Shown here: positions 48,228 to 57,597 of the stretch, piece after piece | How the letters are laid out: each line of letters begins with the position of its first letter | How positions within the stretch are numbered: position 1 is the first letter of the stretch | Assembly: GCA_031296915.1 (NCBI GenBank) | Contig: JAVDPC010000024.1 | Location: forward strand, 34,634-98,633 | Length of the DNA: 64,000 bases | Source: Cerasicoccus frondis | Lineage (GTDB): Bacteria; Verrucomicrobiota; Verrucomicrobiia; Opitutales; Cerasicoccaceae | Reading direction: 5' to 3' | Program-made: the position numbers and the translations under genes | Notes under the pieces: model-generated | What the model saw: the letters and a program-made list of their open reading frames with translations, nothing else | Told to the model about the DNA's origin: nothing | The model's database searches: none

Positions 48228-50573
48228 CTACGATACGGAAACAATTTCAGGCAGCGCAGACAAATGAGTGCGCTCCAGAGCAAATGTTGATTCGAGCAAA
48301 TCGCCAGAGCGAGCCGTAACAACTATGTCTCCGGGCTTTGGCAGCGTGCGCAGAACCGTGGAAGCGATGCCTGCCTCCAGATGAAGCTGGGAAGGCGACG
48401 CCACTTGTGCCGGGCCACTGACTTCAACCGTAACAGGCCCCTCAAATTCAGTGCACATAAACCCTTTATCATCAACACATTCTACATGCAGCAGAATCGT
48501 ATCCGTATTCAAAGTCGAGACTACAATGCCCTCAAGTGACGGAACGATGCGCAAACCAGCAACATTACCAGCAGTCTGCTTGATGTCACGCGCCACAACC
48601 GCTTCTCCTACCATCGCATGCGCCTCAAGCCTACCAGGTGTGAATTTGCCCAAATCAAAAATGAAGGGCGCCTGAGGCAAATGCTGAGTATGGTAAGAAA
48701 TTGACGGCTCCTTAATTCCGACGCTTTTACCGTTCAGGAATAGCTCAACCCGCTCAGCATTACTGTAGACCGTAACCCGTGGAGATGATAATTCACTCCA
48801 CTGCGAAGCGATAAACACCATAGCTCCACAATCCCATGGCTTGTCCACAGAACTTATGCCTCGCTGACTTCGATAAAGATAGTGCGCGTATTTGGGTAGC
48901 CTAAAGATATCACGCACCCCCATCGCCGCACGTTCAGGATTATTTCCACGAGTGTAGTCACAGAATGCCCACTGGCCACAGGCAATTGCCCGCGTAGTCA
49001 TGTTCTCGTTGAGCGCTTCTCCAAAATTGTCGGCCTGTTGAAGCAACGCCCGCTCACCATTCCCCCTGAAGTGTCGACTAGAGTAAATGGGATCCATCAA
49101 CCCCCACTGATTGTGCTGATCAAAGCCGGCATTTGACGCATGGAACTCCCAGTCCCCGTACTCCGCGATAATTAGGGCCCGCTCACCATTCTCATAGGTG
49201 TGCAAACCATCATGCTGACGACTGCGTATGTAAATGTCGAATGCATCAATCCAGCCACAGGTGTAGAACTGGTCGCCCGGAAATTCTTCATGCCCTGCCC
49301 GCTGCATACGCTCCATGAATTCATCCGTCATTTCCGTTTCGTTCAGTGATAACTCCCAAAAAAATACACACGCATGATTGCGATCCCTGCGAATCAACTC
49401 ACGTCCGGCAGTTTCACATGCAGCTTGAAATTCCTGTCCTCCGAAAAACTGCCAACCTGGAATGCAATTCATAACAATGATGCCAAGCGCATCGCAGGCA
49501 TCCAAAAATGCCGGCGATTGCGAATAGTGAGCACAGCGAACATAATCGAAGCCAGAGTTCTTGATCTTCAAAGCGTCACGCCACTGCGCAGCATCAGACA
49601 AAGCATAACCAATGTAGGGATACTCCTGATGACGATTCGTCCCCCGCAGCCGATAGTGCTTCCCATTAATTTCGAGCCCGTTGCTCCGGCTGGCTTGAAA
49701 TCGGCGAATGCCAATATGGCACTCTTTTGTGTCGGTTATATTAGACTCATCTTCCACCACGACTCTCAGTCGGTACAAAATAGGATCATCCGGGAACCAC
49801 AGTTTAGGCTTTTCAACCTGAAGCGTTACGGTCACCTGAGCATCTTCAACCGATTGAACCTGGAATTCCCTCTTCGCACTGGAAACGACATTGGATTCAG
49901 TGTCGATCAACTCGACTCGCATTTCCCCACGCGCACTTGTCTCATAGCCATTGCGCACCCCCACACTCACCGAAATATCGGCGATCTCATCCGTCACCCG
50001 GGGGAATTGAACAAATATGCCGCCACCGGCAACCACCTGCGCTTCAGCCTCATCGGTAATGTGCAGGTGCGGCTTCAACTCAAGGCTAACGCTACGGTAC
50101 AAGCCGCCATGCCAGCAGAAATCAAGCTGGTCTAACTGCTTGCCAGGCGGGAACTCAGGGTTATGTCGATTATCTAAGCGTACTGCCAGTCGATGCTTTT
50201 GGCCAGCAACAAGGCGCTCTCGAATATCGATACATGCCGGCAAATAGCCCCCGGAATGCGTGCCAACCAGTTGCCCATCCAGCCAAATTTCAGCCTGCTG
50301 CATGAGGCCTTCAAAGCGCAAGAGTGCGCTCCCAACGCCATCCAGATTCTCGACCAGCAAATCACGCTCGTAAAAACAGATCCCGGTCCACATATCCGTA
50401 CCGTTCAGGTCGCAGAGCTGCGGGGTATGCGGCAATGAAATCTCAGAAAATTCCTGGCCGTCCATGCTGAAGGCCCAGTCTTTATCCAATTCAACACGCC
50501 GATTACCAGCAATGCCCTTCGGCGACACAACTCCAGCTTCTGGAGCTGCTTCTCTATCGATTTCCTTTTCCAT
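48228..50573 (-). CDS. GH2 beta-galactosidase-like glycosidase
   Basis: 781 residues from the ATG at 50573; the longer frame starts at a TTG at 50603. The architecture is standard GH2: sugar-binding jelly roll (about 25-170, with GGYLPACIDI), immunoglobulin-like domain (about 175-295) and TIM barrel (about 300-580). Counting from 50603, acid/base Glu422 lies in WELSLNETE (the usual W-x-x-NE is slightly changed) and nucleophile Glu481 in IIAEYGDW. C-terminal Ig-like domains follow. No signal peptide is seen. It probably acts on galactosides or related beta-glycosides in the cytoplasm. A LacI-type palindrome lies about 53-67 bp upstream. Confidence 0.88.
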   Translation of the reverse strand: MEKEIDREAAPEAGVVSPKGIAGNRRVELDKDWAFSMDGQEFSEISLPHTPQLCDLNGTDMWTGICFYERDLLVENLDGVGSALLRFEGLMQQAEIWLDGQLVGTHSGGYLPACIDIRERLVAGQKHRLAVRLDNRHNPEFPPGKQLDQLDFCWHGGLYRSVSLELKPHLHITDEAEAQVVAGGGIFVQFPRVTDEIADISVSVGVRNGYETSARGEMRVELIDTESNVVSSAKREFQVQSVEDAQVTVTLQVEKPKLWFPDDPILYRLRVVVEDESNITDTKECHIGIRRFQASRSNGLEINGKHYRLRGTNRHQEYPYIGYALSDAAQWRDALKIKNSGFDYVRCAHYSQSPAFLDACDALGIIVMNCIPGWQFFGGQEFQAACETAGRELIRRDRNHACVFFWELSLNETEMTDEFMERMQRAGHEEFPGDQFYTCGWIDAFDIYIRSRQHDGLHTYENGERALIIAEYGDWEFHASNAGFDQHNQWGLMDPIYSSRHFRGNGERALLQQADNFGEALNENMTTRAIACGQWAFCDYTRGNNPERAAMGVRDIFRLPKYAHYLYRSQRGISSVDKPWDCGAMVFIASQWSELSSPRVTVYSNAERVELFLNGKSVGIKEPSISYHTQHLPQAPFIFDLGKFTPGRLEAHAMVGEAVVARDIKQTAGNVAGLRIVPSLEGIVVSTLNTDTILLHVECVDDKGFMCTEFEGPVTVEVSGPAQVASPSQLHLEAGIASTVLRTLPKPGDIVVTARSGDLLESTFALERTHLSALPEIVSVS

Positions 50574-50625
50574 ACCTAAACCAGATGGCCTTGCACAAAC
50601 CAATTTGTTTTTGTTTCATTTTTTA

Positions 50626-50640
50626 TGTAAATGTTTTACA
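50626..50640. promoter_or_regulatory. LacI/GntR-type palindrome upstream of GH2 gene
   Basis: TGTAAA-TGT-TTTACA is a perfect 6+6 inverted repeat with a 3-bp spacer in an AT-rich region, 53 bp before the GH2 start. Size and symmetry suit a sugar-regulator operator. Which regulator binds it is unknown. Confidence 0.45.
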
Positions 50641-50686
50641 ATATAAAAATTGCTATGTCGAGTAGAAAGACGAACCCCAATTTAAA

Positions 50687-53485
50687 TCAAAGATCTTGAA
50701 TCCAAAACTCAATCGACAGAGGCGGCACCTCACAACTAATCGAAGACCCATACTGCCGCGCCAGATAAGAACCGGAATTGTTCCTCGTTTCTGAATCAAT
50801 CCGGCGCCCGGTGTAACTAGGCCCCACTCCAGTATTGATATTAAAAGTGAAGGTTTCGTCAGCAGACCGATTGGTCAGCACGATCACGAGTTTGCCCTGC
50901 GGTGTTTTGTAGGCCATAATTCGGTTATCATGACGAACTTGATCCTCATCAACTTGATAGAGGGCCGAATTCCACGGCATGTATTTCAAGAAGCCGACCA
51001 CAGAATTCCAATGATAGTAGTTATATGACCAGTATCCCTTCTTCAGTTCGGGGAAGGCTAGGTATTCGTGGTCCGAATCCGGTCGCCACTGCCCAAGCGA
51101 GAATCGCTCAGTCAGGTCGTTTCTAGTTGGTTTCAAAGCATGCAGCCAAAACCACGTTTCCGACTCCATAAACACAAACCAGTTCATAATCGATTGCGCA
51201 GTATTTACAGTTCGCCAGGCCGAGCCAGCACCAGTCAGGTATTCGAACTCACTGCTGAAAACCTCTTTACCATTGGAGTTGTAATTGAAGTGATTGCCAG
51301 CGCGAACAATCTGATCATCAGAGCTCCGACCAACGCGGTGCCATGACCATCCATCCACATAGGATAACGCGGTAGCGTCAGCCTGTATCTCTGCAGATCC
51401 TGCCCCTTCCTGACCCGCCCCACTATCCGCATGGATGAAAACATCAGGAAAAGCGTTTTTGATGATTGGCGCAACAACACTGAACGTATCATAGTATTCG
51501 CTGTCCGTGTACTCACAGGATGCGTAGCTGGTTTCACTGACATGCGGCTCATTCTGCAAGGAGAACATTTTAACCGGCGCAATGTTGTCATTCACGTATT
51601 GCAGATCAGCCACAATCGCATTCCCAAACTCGGAAAGGAACGTGCTGTCGAATTGCTTGAGGGCTCCGCCCGTGTAAATGCCATTCGACTTAAAATATGG
51701 AGTGGGTGACCAATACTCAAAATTCACACCATCAATACCCGCCTGCGTAAACAGATCGCTGAGTTCTTGATTCTCCGTACTCCAGCTTTGCTGCAGTTGC
51801 TTGTCATTTGAGCTGGTTCCACTGTAGTAGATCCCTGCAGCGAAGCGAACATACCTAAAGCCGTTCCCGAATCCCAAAAGCTCGTTGGCAAATCGGGTTC
51901 GCTCAGATGAAACAAGCGCACCGGGAATCCCCTTAACTCGATTCCGATCTCCGGTTTTCATATCTTCAAATTGCATTTCAACACCGAGGCCACGAATGGT
52001 CTGCTTGGGAATACCGTGTCGAACGCTGTAAGTTCCCGAGCCTCCGCTCTGTGTTGATCGAGGCGTTGGCAAAGGCGTCGAAATGTCACCGCGGTACTCG
52101 AACTTAATTGGTCCGGCAATCACAAACCCATCGGCGTCGTTACTCAATGTTACATATCCAGAGTCAGTTGCACGACCTGCTTGAAAAGCATACGTCCCCA
52201 ATGTCACCCAACTGCCACCAGCCCCTCGCTGATTAACATAATGCGTATAATCTGCATCCATAGCATGCACCGTAAAAGGAGCATTCGTGGCGCGATTACT
52301 AGAGCCATCAGGCAACCAATACGAGACATCATACCACCCGGCAACGAGCAGCCCCTGCCCATCCGAGAACCAGGGTTTCCAAGCAATCGTCGCAATATTG
52401 CTGGTTGACTCATAGGAAGACATGAAGCGATCATAACCAGGTCGCGCATAACGATAGTAGCTGCCATAGTAGTTCGGGTTATACGTGGATTTATCCCATT
52501 CGCCAAAATAGCGCTCAGCATTCATGCCTGAGTCAACCCTTACGATGGCATCCGTTTCACAGAGCATGACACTGTCTACCCCGATCTTGTAACTGCTAGA
52601 TGCACCGTTTTTGCCGACTGTTCGCAGTTCGAAATCATGATTGCCAGCCGTTAAATTGACAACCCCATGATTCGTTAATGGAAGCGATACAGAAGCATCA
52701 TATTGGTCAATCACACCGCCCTGAGCCACTCCATCAACATACAACTGATATTGGCCTCGATTATTCGCGAATACGTTTCTGATCAAGACTACATAATCAT
52801 CGGCTTCAGATGCATTCAACGTAAAGGTCACTGACTGATTTACGGCGTTTGCATTGTAACGCAGATAGTAGCCTTCTTCAGCATCAACATTCGCATAGTA
52901 ACTGAGGCTTCCTGTTGAAACACTGCCGGATAATACAGGAATCAATTCGATTTCGCACAGCATTAGATCGAAATCATTTGCATCAGGATTTTGCCCCGTT
53001 ACTTCAAATCGAAAATATTTCGTTCCCGCGCTCTCAACTGTGACTAAACCCGGATAATTCGTCTCCAGAACAGGCAGGTAAAAGACATTCCCCTGATCGA
53101 AAGTGCCATTGGCAAGATCGACGAAAGAAGTTCCATCCTCGCTGTATTTCAATTGGTAGACGCCATTATCATCCTGACTTCGATTCTTAACACAAACCCC
53201 ATAATTCCCCGCAACAGGAACGTCCACTGAGAACTGGACATAATCGCCTACCGCATTCAGCCAAGCCGCCACATATGTATGGGAAGCCAGCTCTGATTCC
53301 GTGCTTGTTTTATCTGCAAAATTATCGCCCGCGGATACGGAAGTCGGCAAATCGACACACTCGTATGTGTCGGCGTTTAATAGCGGAGAAAGCATCAATA
53401 CGATTGCCGTAACAAACGCCCAACCAAAACCAGACCTGATTAGACGCAAGAAATCAACGCATGTTGAGTAACCAACATTTCTCAT
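50687..53485 (-). CDS. Secreted modular GH30-like glycosidase with CBM-like and golvesin-like domains
   Basis: 932 residues with a long signal region (hydrophobic about 22-37). Two CBM6/CBM35-like beta-sandwiches (about 40-180 and 195-315) are followed by a golvesin/Xly-CBD-like module (about 325-470: GWYDVSYWLPDG, HYVNQRGAGGSWVTLGTY). The catalytic part (about 490-930) is GH30-like, with Glu646 in SLQNEPHV as acid/base and Glu746 in FSSEFEY as nucleophile, and the typical IRGLGVEM start. Such enzymes cut beta-linked xylans, glucans or galactans. No PEP-CTERM tail is present. It is 113 bp upstream of the GH2 gene on the same strand. Confidence 0.85.
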   Translation of the reverse strand: MRNVGYSTCVDFLRLIRSGFGWAFVTAIVLMLSPLLNADTYECVDLPTSVSAGDNFADKTSTESELASHTYVAAWLNAVGDYVQFSVDVPVAGNYGVCVKNRSQDDNGVYQLKYSEDGTSFVDLANGTFDQGNVFYLPVLETNYPGLVTVESAGTKYFRFEVTGQNPDANDFDLMLCEIELIPVLSGSVSTGSLSYYANVDAEEGYYLRYNANAVNQSVTFTLNASEADDYVVLIRNVFANNRGQYQLYVDGVAQGGVIDQYDASVSLPLTNHGVVNLTAGNHDFELRTVGKNGASSSYKIGVDSVMLCETDAIVRVDSGMNAERYFGEWDKSTYNPNYYGSYYRYARPGYDRFMSSYESTSNIATIAWKPWFSDGQGLLVAGWYDVSYWLPDGSSNRATNAPFTVHAMDADYTHYVNQRGAGGSWVTLGTYAFQAGRATDSGYVTLSNDADGFVIAGPIKFEYRGDISTPLPTPRSTQSGGSGTYSVRHGIPKQTIRGLGVEMQFEDMKTGDRNRVKGIPGALVSSERTRFANELLGFGNGFRYVRFAAGIYYSGTSSNDKQLQQSWSTENQELSDLFTQAGIDGVNFEYWSPTPYFKSNGIYTGGALKQFDSTFLSEFGNAIVADLQYVNDNIAPVKMFSLQNEPHVSETSYASCEYTDSEYYDTFSVVAPIIKNAFPDVFIHADSGAGQEGAGSAEIQADATALSYVDGWSWHRVGRSSDDQIVRAGNHFNYNSNGKEVFSSEFEYLTGAGSAWRTVNTAQSIMNWFVFMESETWFWLHALKPTRNDLTERFSLGQWRPDSDHEYLAFPELKKGYWSYNYYHWNSVVGFLKYMPWNSALYQVDEDQVRHDNRIMAYKTPQGKLVIVLTNRSADETFTFNINTGVGPSYTGRRIDSETRNNSGSYLARQYGSSISCEVPPLSIEFWIQDL

Positions 53486-53819
53486 GGGGCAACCTTTCAG
53501 TAGATTTAGAATGACTGCTTAAGGGGTATCAGCCTCCCTACATTTTTTACGCGAATAGCGATTATTCAATTCCTTCTACTTAGCATTCGTCGGCAAAAAC
53601 TTGTCGCTGTCTCAATGCAGCAGCTGTCAGCTGATTTTTCATGATACCTGAAGATTGCCTGACTCCCCGAAAATCGCCAAACTTTCATCCGAAACTTCGT
53701 TCTTGCAGTTCTCGTAAGCAAATTTCAGTCAAGCCAGCCGTTTTCATTGAACCCGTACAGCACAAAGGGCAAGCTGATATCACTTGCATTCAGTGCAGCA
53801 AAATCTCTCCAACCAAAAG
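53486..53819. other. Intergenic region without a supported gene
   Basis: 334 bp between the GH30 gene start and the end of the transposase remnant. A 66-codon plus-strand ORF (53641-53841) contains one CIQC pair but no recognisable domain and no ribosome-binding site. The promoter of the GH30 gene should lie in the first part. Confidence 0.35.
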
Positions 53820-54672
53820 CTACGCAGCTTCGCTATGGTAATAGATCAACAGCCCGCCCAATCGAGAGCGCTTGACCACCCTACCCTCGTCGCCCACTGA
53901 TTGTTCATGTTCCGGGCCATAAAAGGGAATCATATTATCCTAATCTTGGTGATTCTGTTCTGAGTGATAATGCTCCAAATACTGCTCGATGGCACGACGC
54001 ACAGAACCTTCATCGATCAAGATCAGCTGATTCCAAGCAATCATGCTTGATGGATCGGACAAACCGTCGGCAAAAGCATTCAGGTTGAGTGAGCGCGTCG
54101 GAAGTTTGAGCGGCCTGATATTCACGCTGCGAAAAGCCTTACCAAATGCTCAGGTAAGATAACTGACCCGATAATAAATCAGGCAGCCTCTGCGCCAAAG
54201 CCTTGAATCGGACCACCCAAACCGGTCAGCTATCTGGCTTGCTGCTCGCACCATTCGCCAGTAAGACTCTCGGTCATACCCCCGAAGATCAACCACCAGC
54301 TCTTCCACAAATTTCGGTTTTCGCGGTCGGCCCAAATACTTTCACATCTTCGAACTATAAACCTTCTGAGCAAAAAGCCTTCTATGCCAGCAATACAGCG
54401 TATCCGGTGCGACAACATTGGCGTATTTCTCAATGACTTTGCCCAATTCCCTAGCTTTCTCCGCAAGCCCCTTACGTTGAGCATTAACCAATTTGGGACA
54501 CTTTTTTCAGATGATGTTGAAACACACGAATTTCCTCCTGAAGATAATCAATTGAATCCAACAGTTTCTGATTCAAATGATCCGCGAACAGCGCCAGCAG
54601 CTTTGCCAGCAAAACTTCCCCTTCCATTGGATAAAAAATGACGCTGTAGCATGGCATCCGCAATCCTTGCAT
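53820..54672 (-). pseudogene. Decayed rve-type (IS481/IS3-like integrase core) transposase
   Basis: Pieces of one transposase appear in successive frames. The N-terminus (ADHLNQKLLDSIDYLQEEIRV, 54484-54672) is followed by a shifted helix-turn-helix part (RKLGNWAKSL, 54230-54484), a further-shifted segment (54150-54335) and the integrase C-terminus (LPTRSLNLNAFAD...IEQYLEHYHSEQNHQD, from 54125). After an in-frame TAG at 53940 the same frame continues to the usual family ending RLGGLL-YY-EAA and stops at 53820. Several frameshifts, a deletion between the catalytic Asp residues and the nonsense codon make it inactive. Confidence 0.75.
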
Positions 54673-54748
54673 TTATGCAGTCGGAAGAATTTCTAGGTAG
54701 TACGAGATACGGGCCTCAGTCCGCTTACTCCCTCATCCCAATAGTTGA

Positions 54749-55717
54749 TCAGGGCCGCAGATAGATGCGACTGTAATCCCAATCATAGTAGGCGCCATCC
54801 AGTTCGCTCGCAGGCATGGAGAAGTTGACGCTGGAGACTTTGGTGTGCCCCCAGGCTCCATCAAAGAGAAAGGTCATGTCGATGGGTTCGCCGTTCGCGG
54901 TGGCCTCGAAAGTCCAGTAAATGCTGCCGCTTTGCACCTCGATGCCATCGACATAGGCACTGTAGGTATTGTCCTTTCGATAGACCCAGGTCCAAATGTG
55001 ATACTCCGCCGTATCATAGTTAACGATACCTTTTGAAGACATGGCGTTGCCACAGTTTTGGTAGCTGGTGTCATCTGTGCCGCCAACACTGCCGGAGTGC
55101 CAATACCGTCCGTCGTAGTTGGTGTAGCCACCTCCGTTGTTGTATCCAAAGCTTTCAACGAGATCCATCTCAGCGCCTTGCTTCCACTTGTTGCCGGTCG
55201 TCCAAATCGCGAACCAGAAGTATTTCGGCGTCTCGTAGCGCACGCGTGTTTCCCAAATAATATCCTGCCCAAGCAAAGACCCGCCATTGGGCAATTCCCA
55301 CTTGGCCACAAACGAACCACAACCAACATTGTATTGCTCTGGGTCTACCGTGGTCGCCCCATACAAGGGCACTAGATAAGTGCGCAGGTGCTCGGCAAAA
55401 AACTCACGCACGGATTCCCCGCCTGTCGCGCTGCCTTCGATCAGCTGATTCGGTAGCGCGGTATTGCCATTGGGGGCAATGGTATCCGAACCATAACTTC
55501 CGTTGCCGTTATTGAACTGCGAAAACTGGTCATGGTATTGAAAGAAGGCGTTTAGGTCATCCATATTTCTGATGGTGCCATTCGCGCCGAAGTCCCAGCT
55601 CCATACGTGATTGCGTCGCACCGCCTCGGTCGGCAGCCCTGTGGATAAGCCCTGACGGCGAGTCCGAGGCTTGGGCGGCGGCACTTGCAGATGCTCCTCT
55701 GGCTCGAGAACTCGCAA
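54749..55717 (-). CDS. Truncated GH16-family glycosidase fused to an IS3 transposase fragment
   Basis: 322 residues. Residues about 48-322 form a GH16 beta-jelly-roll: WETRVRYETPKYFWFAIW, the catalytic EMDLVE (Glu183-x-Asp185-x2-Glu188, the E-x-D-x-x-E form) and a closing YYDWDYSRIYL strand. GH16 enzymes cut beta-galactans, glucans or carrageenans/agars. The first about 43 residues (PPPKPRTRRQGLSTGLPTE...NHVWSWDF) are not GH16: they match the end of the IS3 OrfB N-terminal region and its first DDE strand. The signal peptide and first strands of the enzyme have been lost at about 55585. The product is probably not secreted. Confidence 0.7.
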   Translation of the reverse strand: MRVLEPEEHLQVPPPKPRTRRQGLSTGLPTEAVRRNHVWSWDFGANGTIRNMDDLNAFFQYHDQFSQFNNGNGSYGSDTIAPNGNTALPNQLIEGSATGGESVREFFAEHLRTYLVPLYGATTVDPEQYNVGCGSFVAKWELPNGGSLLGQDIIWETRVRYETPKYFWFAIWTTGNKWKQGAEMDLVESFGYNNGGGYTNYDGRYWHSGSVGGTDDTSYQNCGNAMSSKGIVNYDTAEYHIWTWVYRKDNTYSAYVDGIEVQSGSIYWTFEATANGEPIDMTFLFDGAWGHTKVSSVNFSMPASELDGAYYDWDYSRIYLRP

Positions 55718-55800
55718 ACTCGACTAAGAAATGGCACCTGGTATAGTTTCCTGTTGGTTGAAATACCGCTAAAGGCTCAGAACATTTCCGTTGCACACAG
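55589..55800 (-). mobile_element. IS3-family OrfB fragment
   Basis: The minus-strand frame reads PPPKPRTRRQ...RRNHVWSWDF, the conserved linker and first Asp strand of IS3-type transposases. Downstream it runs directly into GH16 coding sequence, and upstream it loses frame within 100 bp. No IS ends can be defined. Confidence 0.55.
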
Positions 55801-56172
55801 CTCTCTATAACGGCTACTGAAGTTGGTGGGACATTGCCTCAATCCGCCCTGGGCAAGGCATGCGCCTATGCGCTCGGGCAGTGGACGAAGCTGGTGGCCG
55901 ACCTCAAGCACGGTGTTGCCGAAATCGACAACAACCTTCAGGAAAACGCCATCCGCCCCTCGGCTCTGGGCAAAAAGAACTTCCTGTTTATCGGACATCC
56001 CGACGCCGGACAACGCTCCGCCATCATTTACTCCATCGTGGTCTCCTGTCAGCGCCATGGCGTAAATCCCTTCGATTACCTCCGGGATGTCCTGACCCGC
56101 TTGCCCAAGATGACCAACCAGGACGACATCAGCGCACTGGCTCCATCCAAATGGTCGTTACCAACCACGTGA
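55801..56172 (+). pseudogene. IS66-family transposase C-terminal fragment
   Basis: The frame is open from about 55801 without a start and encodes the IS66 (TnpC) C-terminus: LPQSALGKACAYALGQW, EIDNNLQENAIRPSALGKKN, FLFIGHPDAG and the closing YLRDVLTRLP. The catalytic Glu of the DDE set (NLQENAIRP) is present, but everything before it is missing. It is a remnant lying head-on to the IS3 fragment. Confidence 0.8.
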
Positions 56173-56273
56173 CCTCACGGCATCAATCTTTGGTAAATGA
56201 CGTCACGTCATTGCCAAATAGGGTCATACCTGCCCAGCAGCACTCCGCGTCAATAGGGCCGAGCGCCGGACGT

Positions 56274-56429
56274 TTACGATTGATCCAGAATCAGCGGCGA
56301 ATGATCGAGCGCAATGTCATAGGCTAAGCTGCGATTATTGGTGACGCTCAATGAAGCATCAAGAGCGCCAGTCAGCACTAGATAGGAACCGAGCGTCAGG
56401 CAAAGGGATTGGTAATAGTGGCGTTTCAT
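56274..56429 (-). pseudogene. 51-residue secreted-protein N-terminal fragment
   Basis: ATG at 56429, TAA at 56274-56276. It encodes MKRHYYQSLC followed by a hydrophobic signal region (LTLGSYLVLTGALDA) and 26 more residues. A complete signal peptide on such a short ORF suggests the 5' end of an interrupted gene. It has the same orientation as, and lies about 690 bp upstream of, the GH16 gene that lacks its start; IS66 and IS3 debris lies between them. Confidence 0.45.
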
Positions 56430-56509
56430 CGGAAAATATTGGTTGATGCTTATGAACGCTTAGATTTTGAAAAATAGAAGGGCAGGCCGGGCGTCAAAGA
56501 CGCCATTCC

Positions 56510-56782
56510 CTATCCACAATGAATACAATAGACCGTTCGCTCAAGGTCGCCGGATTACTGTATTCTAAATCTCACACCATAATATTCCACAAAGCGTTTA
56601 TCTGGAGCAGCTTCTTTCAAGCAGACGATTTCAGCTATAGCTTCGGCTAATTGGGTTTGGAGCTGATCCCTCTCAGCAGACACCTTGGCAAGTTGGTCCT
56701 TAACTAACTGAAGGCGCTCCTTTAGGATACTGCTCGATCCATGTTCGTTGATTGCTTTTTCAAGGAAACTTAGTGGATTCAT
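56510..56782 (-). pseudogene. Coiled-coil protein cut short before a CxxC motif
   Basis: The intact frame 56555-56782 gives 75 residues: a coiled coil (about 18-58: KERLQLVKDQLAKVSAERDQ...) and a VEYYGVRFRIQ end. After the TAA (56555-56557) the same frame continues for 14 codons (SGDLERTVYCIHCG) to TAG at 56510. Related small proteins that I recall from mobile elements have a coiled coil followed by 'YxGVxF' and a short zinc-ribbon-like CxxC tail. The first stop therefore looks like a nonsense mutation. The shorter form could still be translated. Function unknown. Confidence 0.5.
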
Positions 56783-56800
56783 TTGGGCAGTATAAGTATA

Positions 56801-57595
56801 TCAAGCTCTCTTGCGGCGCAGCAATATCACTCCAAAGATGCCAGTAGCAACAATCAGAGCGTAAGTTGACGGCTCAGGAATAATATATGAAATAAAGGCG
56901 ACATTATCGATGACTACACTGTTTAGCGCTGTATCAAATGTCATCCGAACAAACACTTCATTTGCAAAGGAGTCGATGTCCAACTGGTACGCACTATCGG
57001 TATCGGTTAGGATGAAAGAACCTTCGTTGAAAAAATTTACCCCATCCACTGACGTCTCCACGTCTACGCTCACATCATCTCCAAGGCTCATTCCAGCGAA
57101 TGAAAAGGCGCTGTATTCAAGACCGAACGATGGTGTTGATCGAAAAACAAGTGATGTATCGGCACCGAATATCTGCAAACCAAAGGGATTGGCATTTGAT
57201 TGCCCCTCATCCAACAGTGTTTGCAGGGAATTGAAGGGAACTAAATTCGGGTTTGATATGGTATCACGCGAGACATCCACGTTGCTCGTAAGATTTGTGG
57301 ATGTCGCTCTGACCAGAAATGGAACCACACTGCCAGAACTTGATCCGAATGAACCATCATAATAGAGGGTTCCAGAGAAGGCCGCGCTAGGTCCAGCCCC
57401 AAACTCGCTTGACGCGAAGTCAGAATAGTTGGCTGACAACGTATCAACGACTTCGCTACCAATCATTGTGACGCCCGTGTTGTCATACTGAGAAAAATCC
57501 CAGCCAGTGACTAAAGCGCCTGTTGTAAGGCCTGCACTCGCTCTTGTTCCAGCTAGTAAAATGAGTGTAATAAAAGATATATTTAGATTTTTCAT
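56801..57595 (-). CDS. PEP-CTERM secreted protein
   Basis: 264 residues with a signal peptide (MKNLNISFITLILLAGTRASA), a beta-rich Ser/Thr-rich body and a PEP-CTERM tail (IIPEPSTYALIVATGIFGVILLRRKRA). The body repeats the WDFSQYDNTG/SVDGVNF themes seen in many such secreted verrucomicrobial proteins, but no enzyme is recognisable. It follows the 1229-residue protein gene by 2 bp and is the last gene of a tight three-gene operon, so it is likely its partner at the cell surface. Confidence 0.88.
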   Translation of the reverse strand: MKNLNISFITLILLAGTRASAGLTTGALVTGWDFSQYDNTGVTMIGSEVVDTLSANYSDFASSEFGAGPSAAFSGTLYYDGSFGSSSGSVVPFLVRATSTNLTSNVDVSRDTISNPNLVPFNSLQTLLDEGQSNANPFGLQIFGADTSLVFRSTPSFGLEYSAFSFAGMSLGDDVSVDVETSVDGVNFFNEGSFILTDTDSAYQLDIDSFANEVFVRMTFDTALNSVVIDNVAFISYIIPEPSTYALIVATGIFGVILLRRKRA

Positions 57596-57597
57596 GG

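Noticed and set aside
53641-53841. Plus-strand 66-codon ORF with a CxxC pair
   Set aside because: It has no start signal, overlaps the end of the transposase remnant and shows no conserved pattern.
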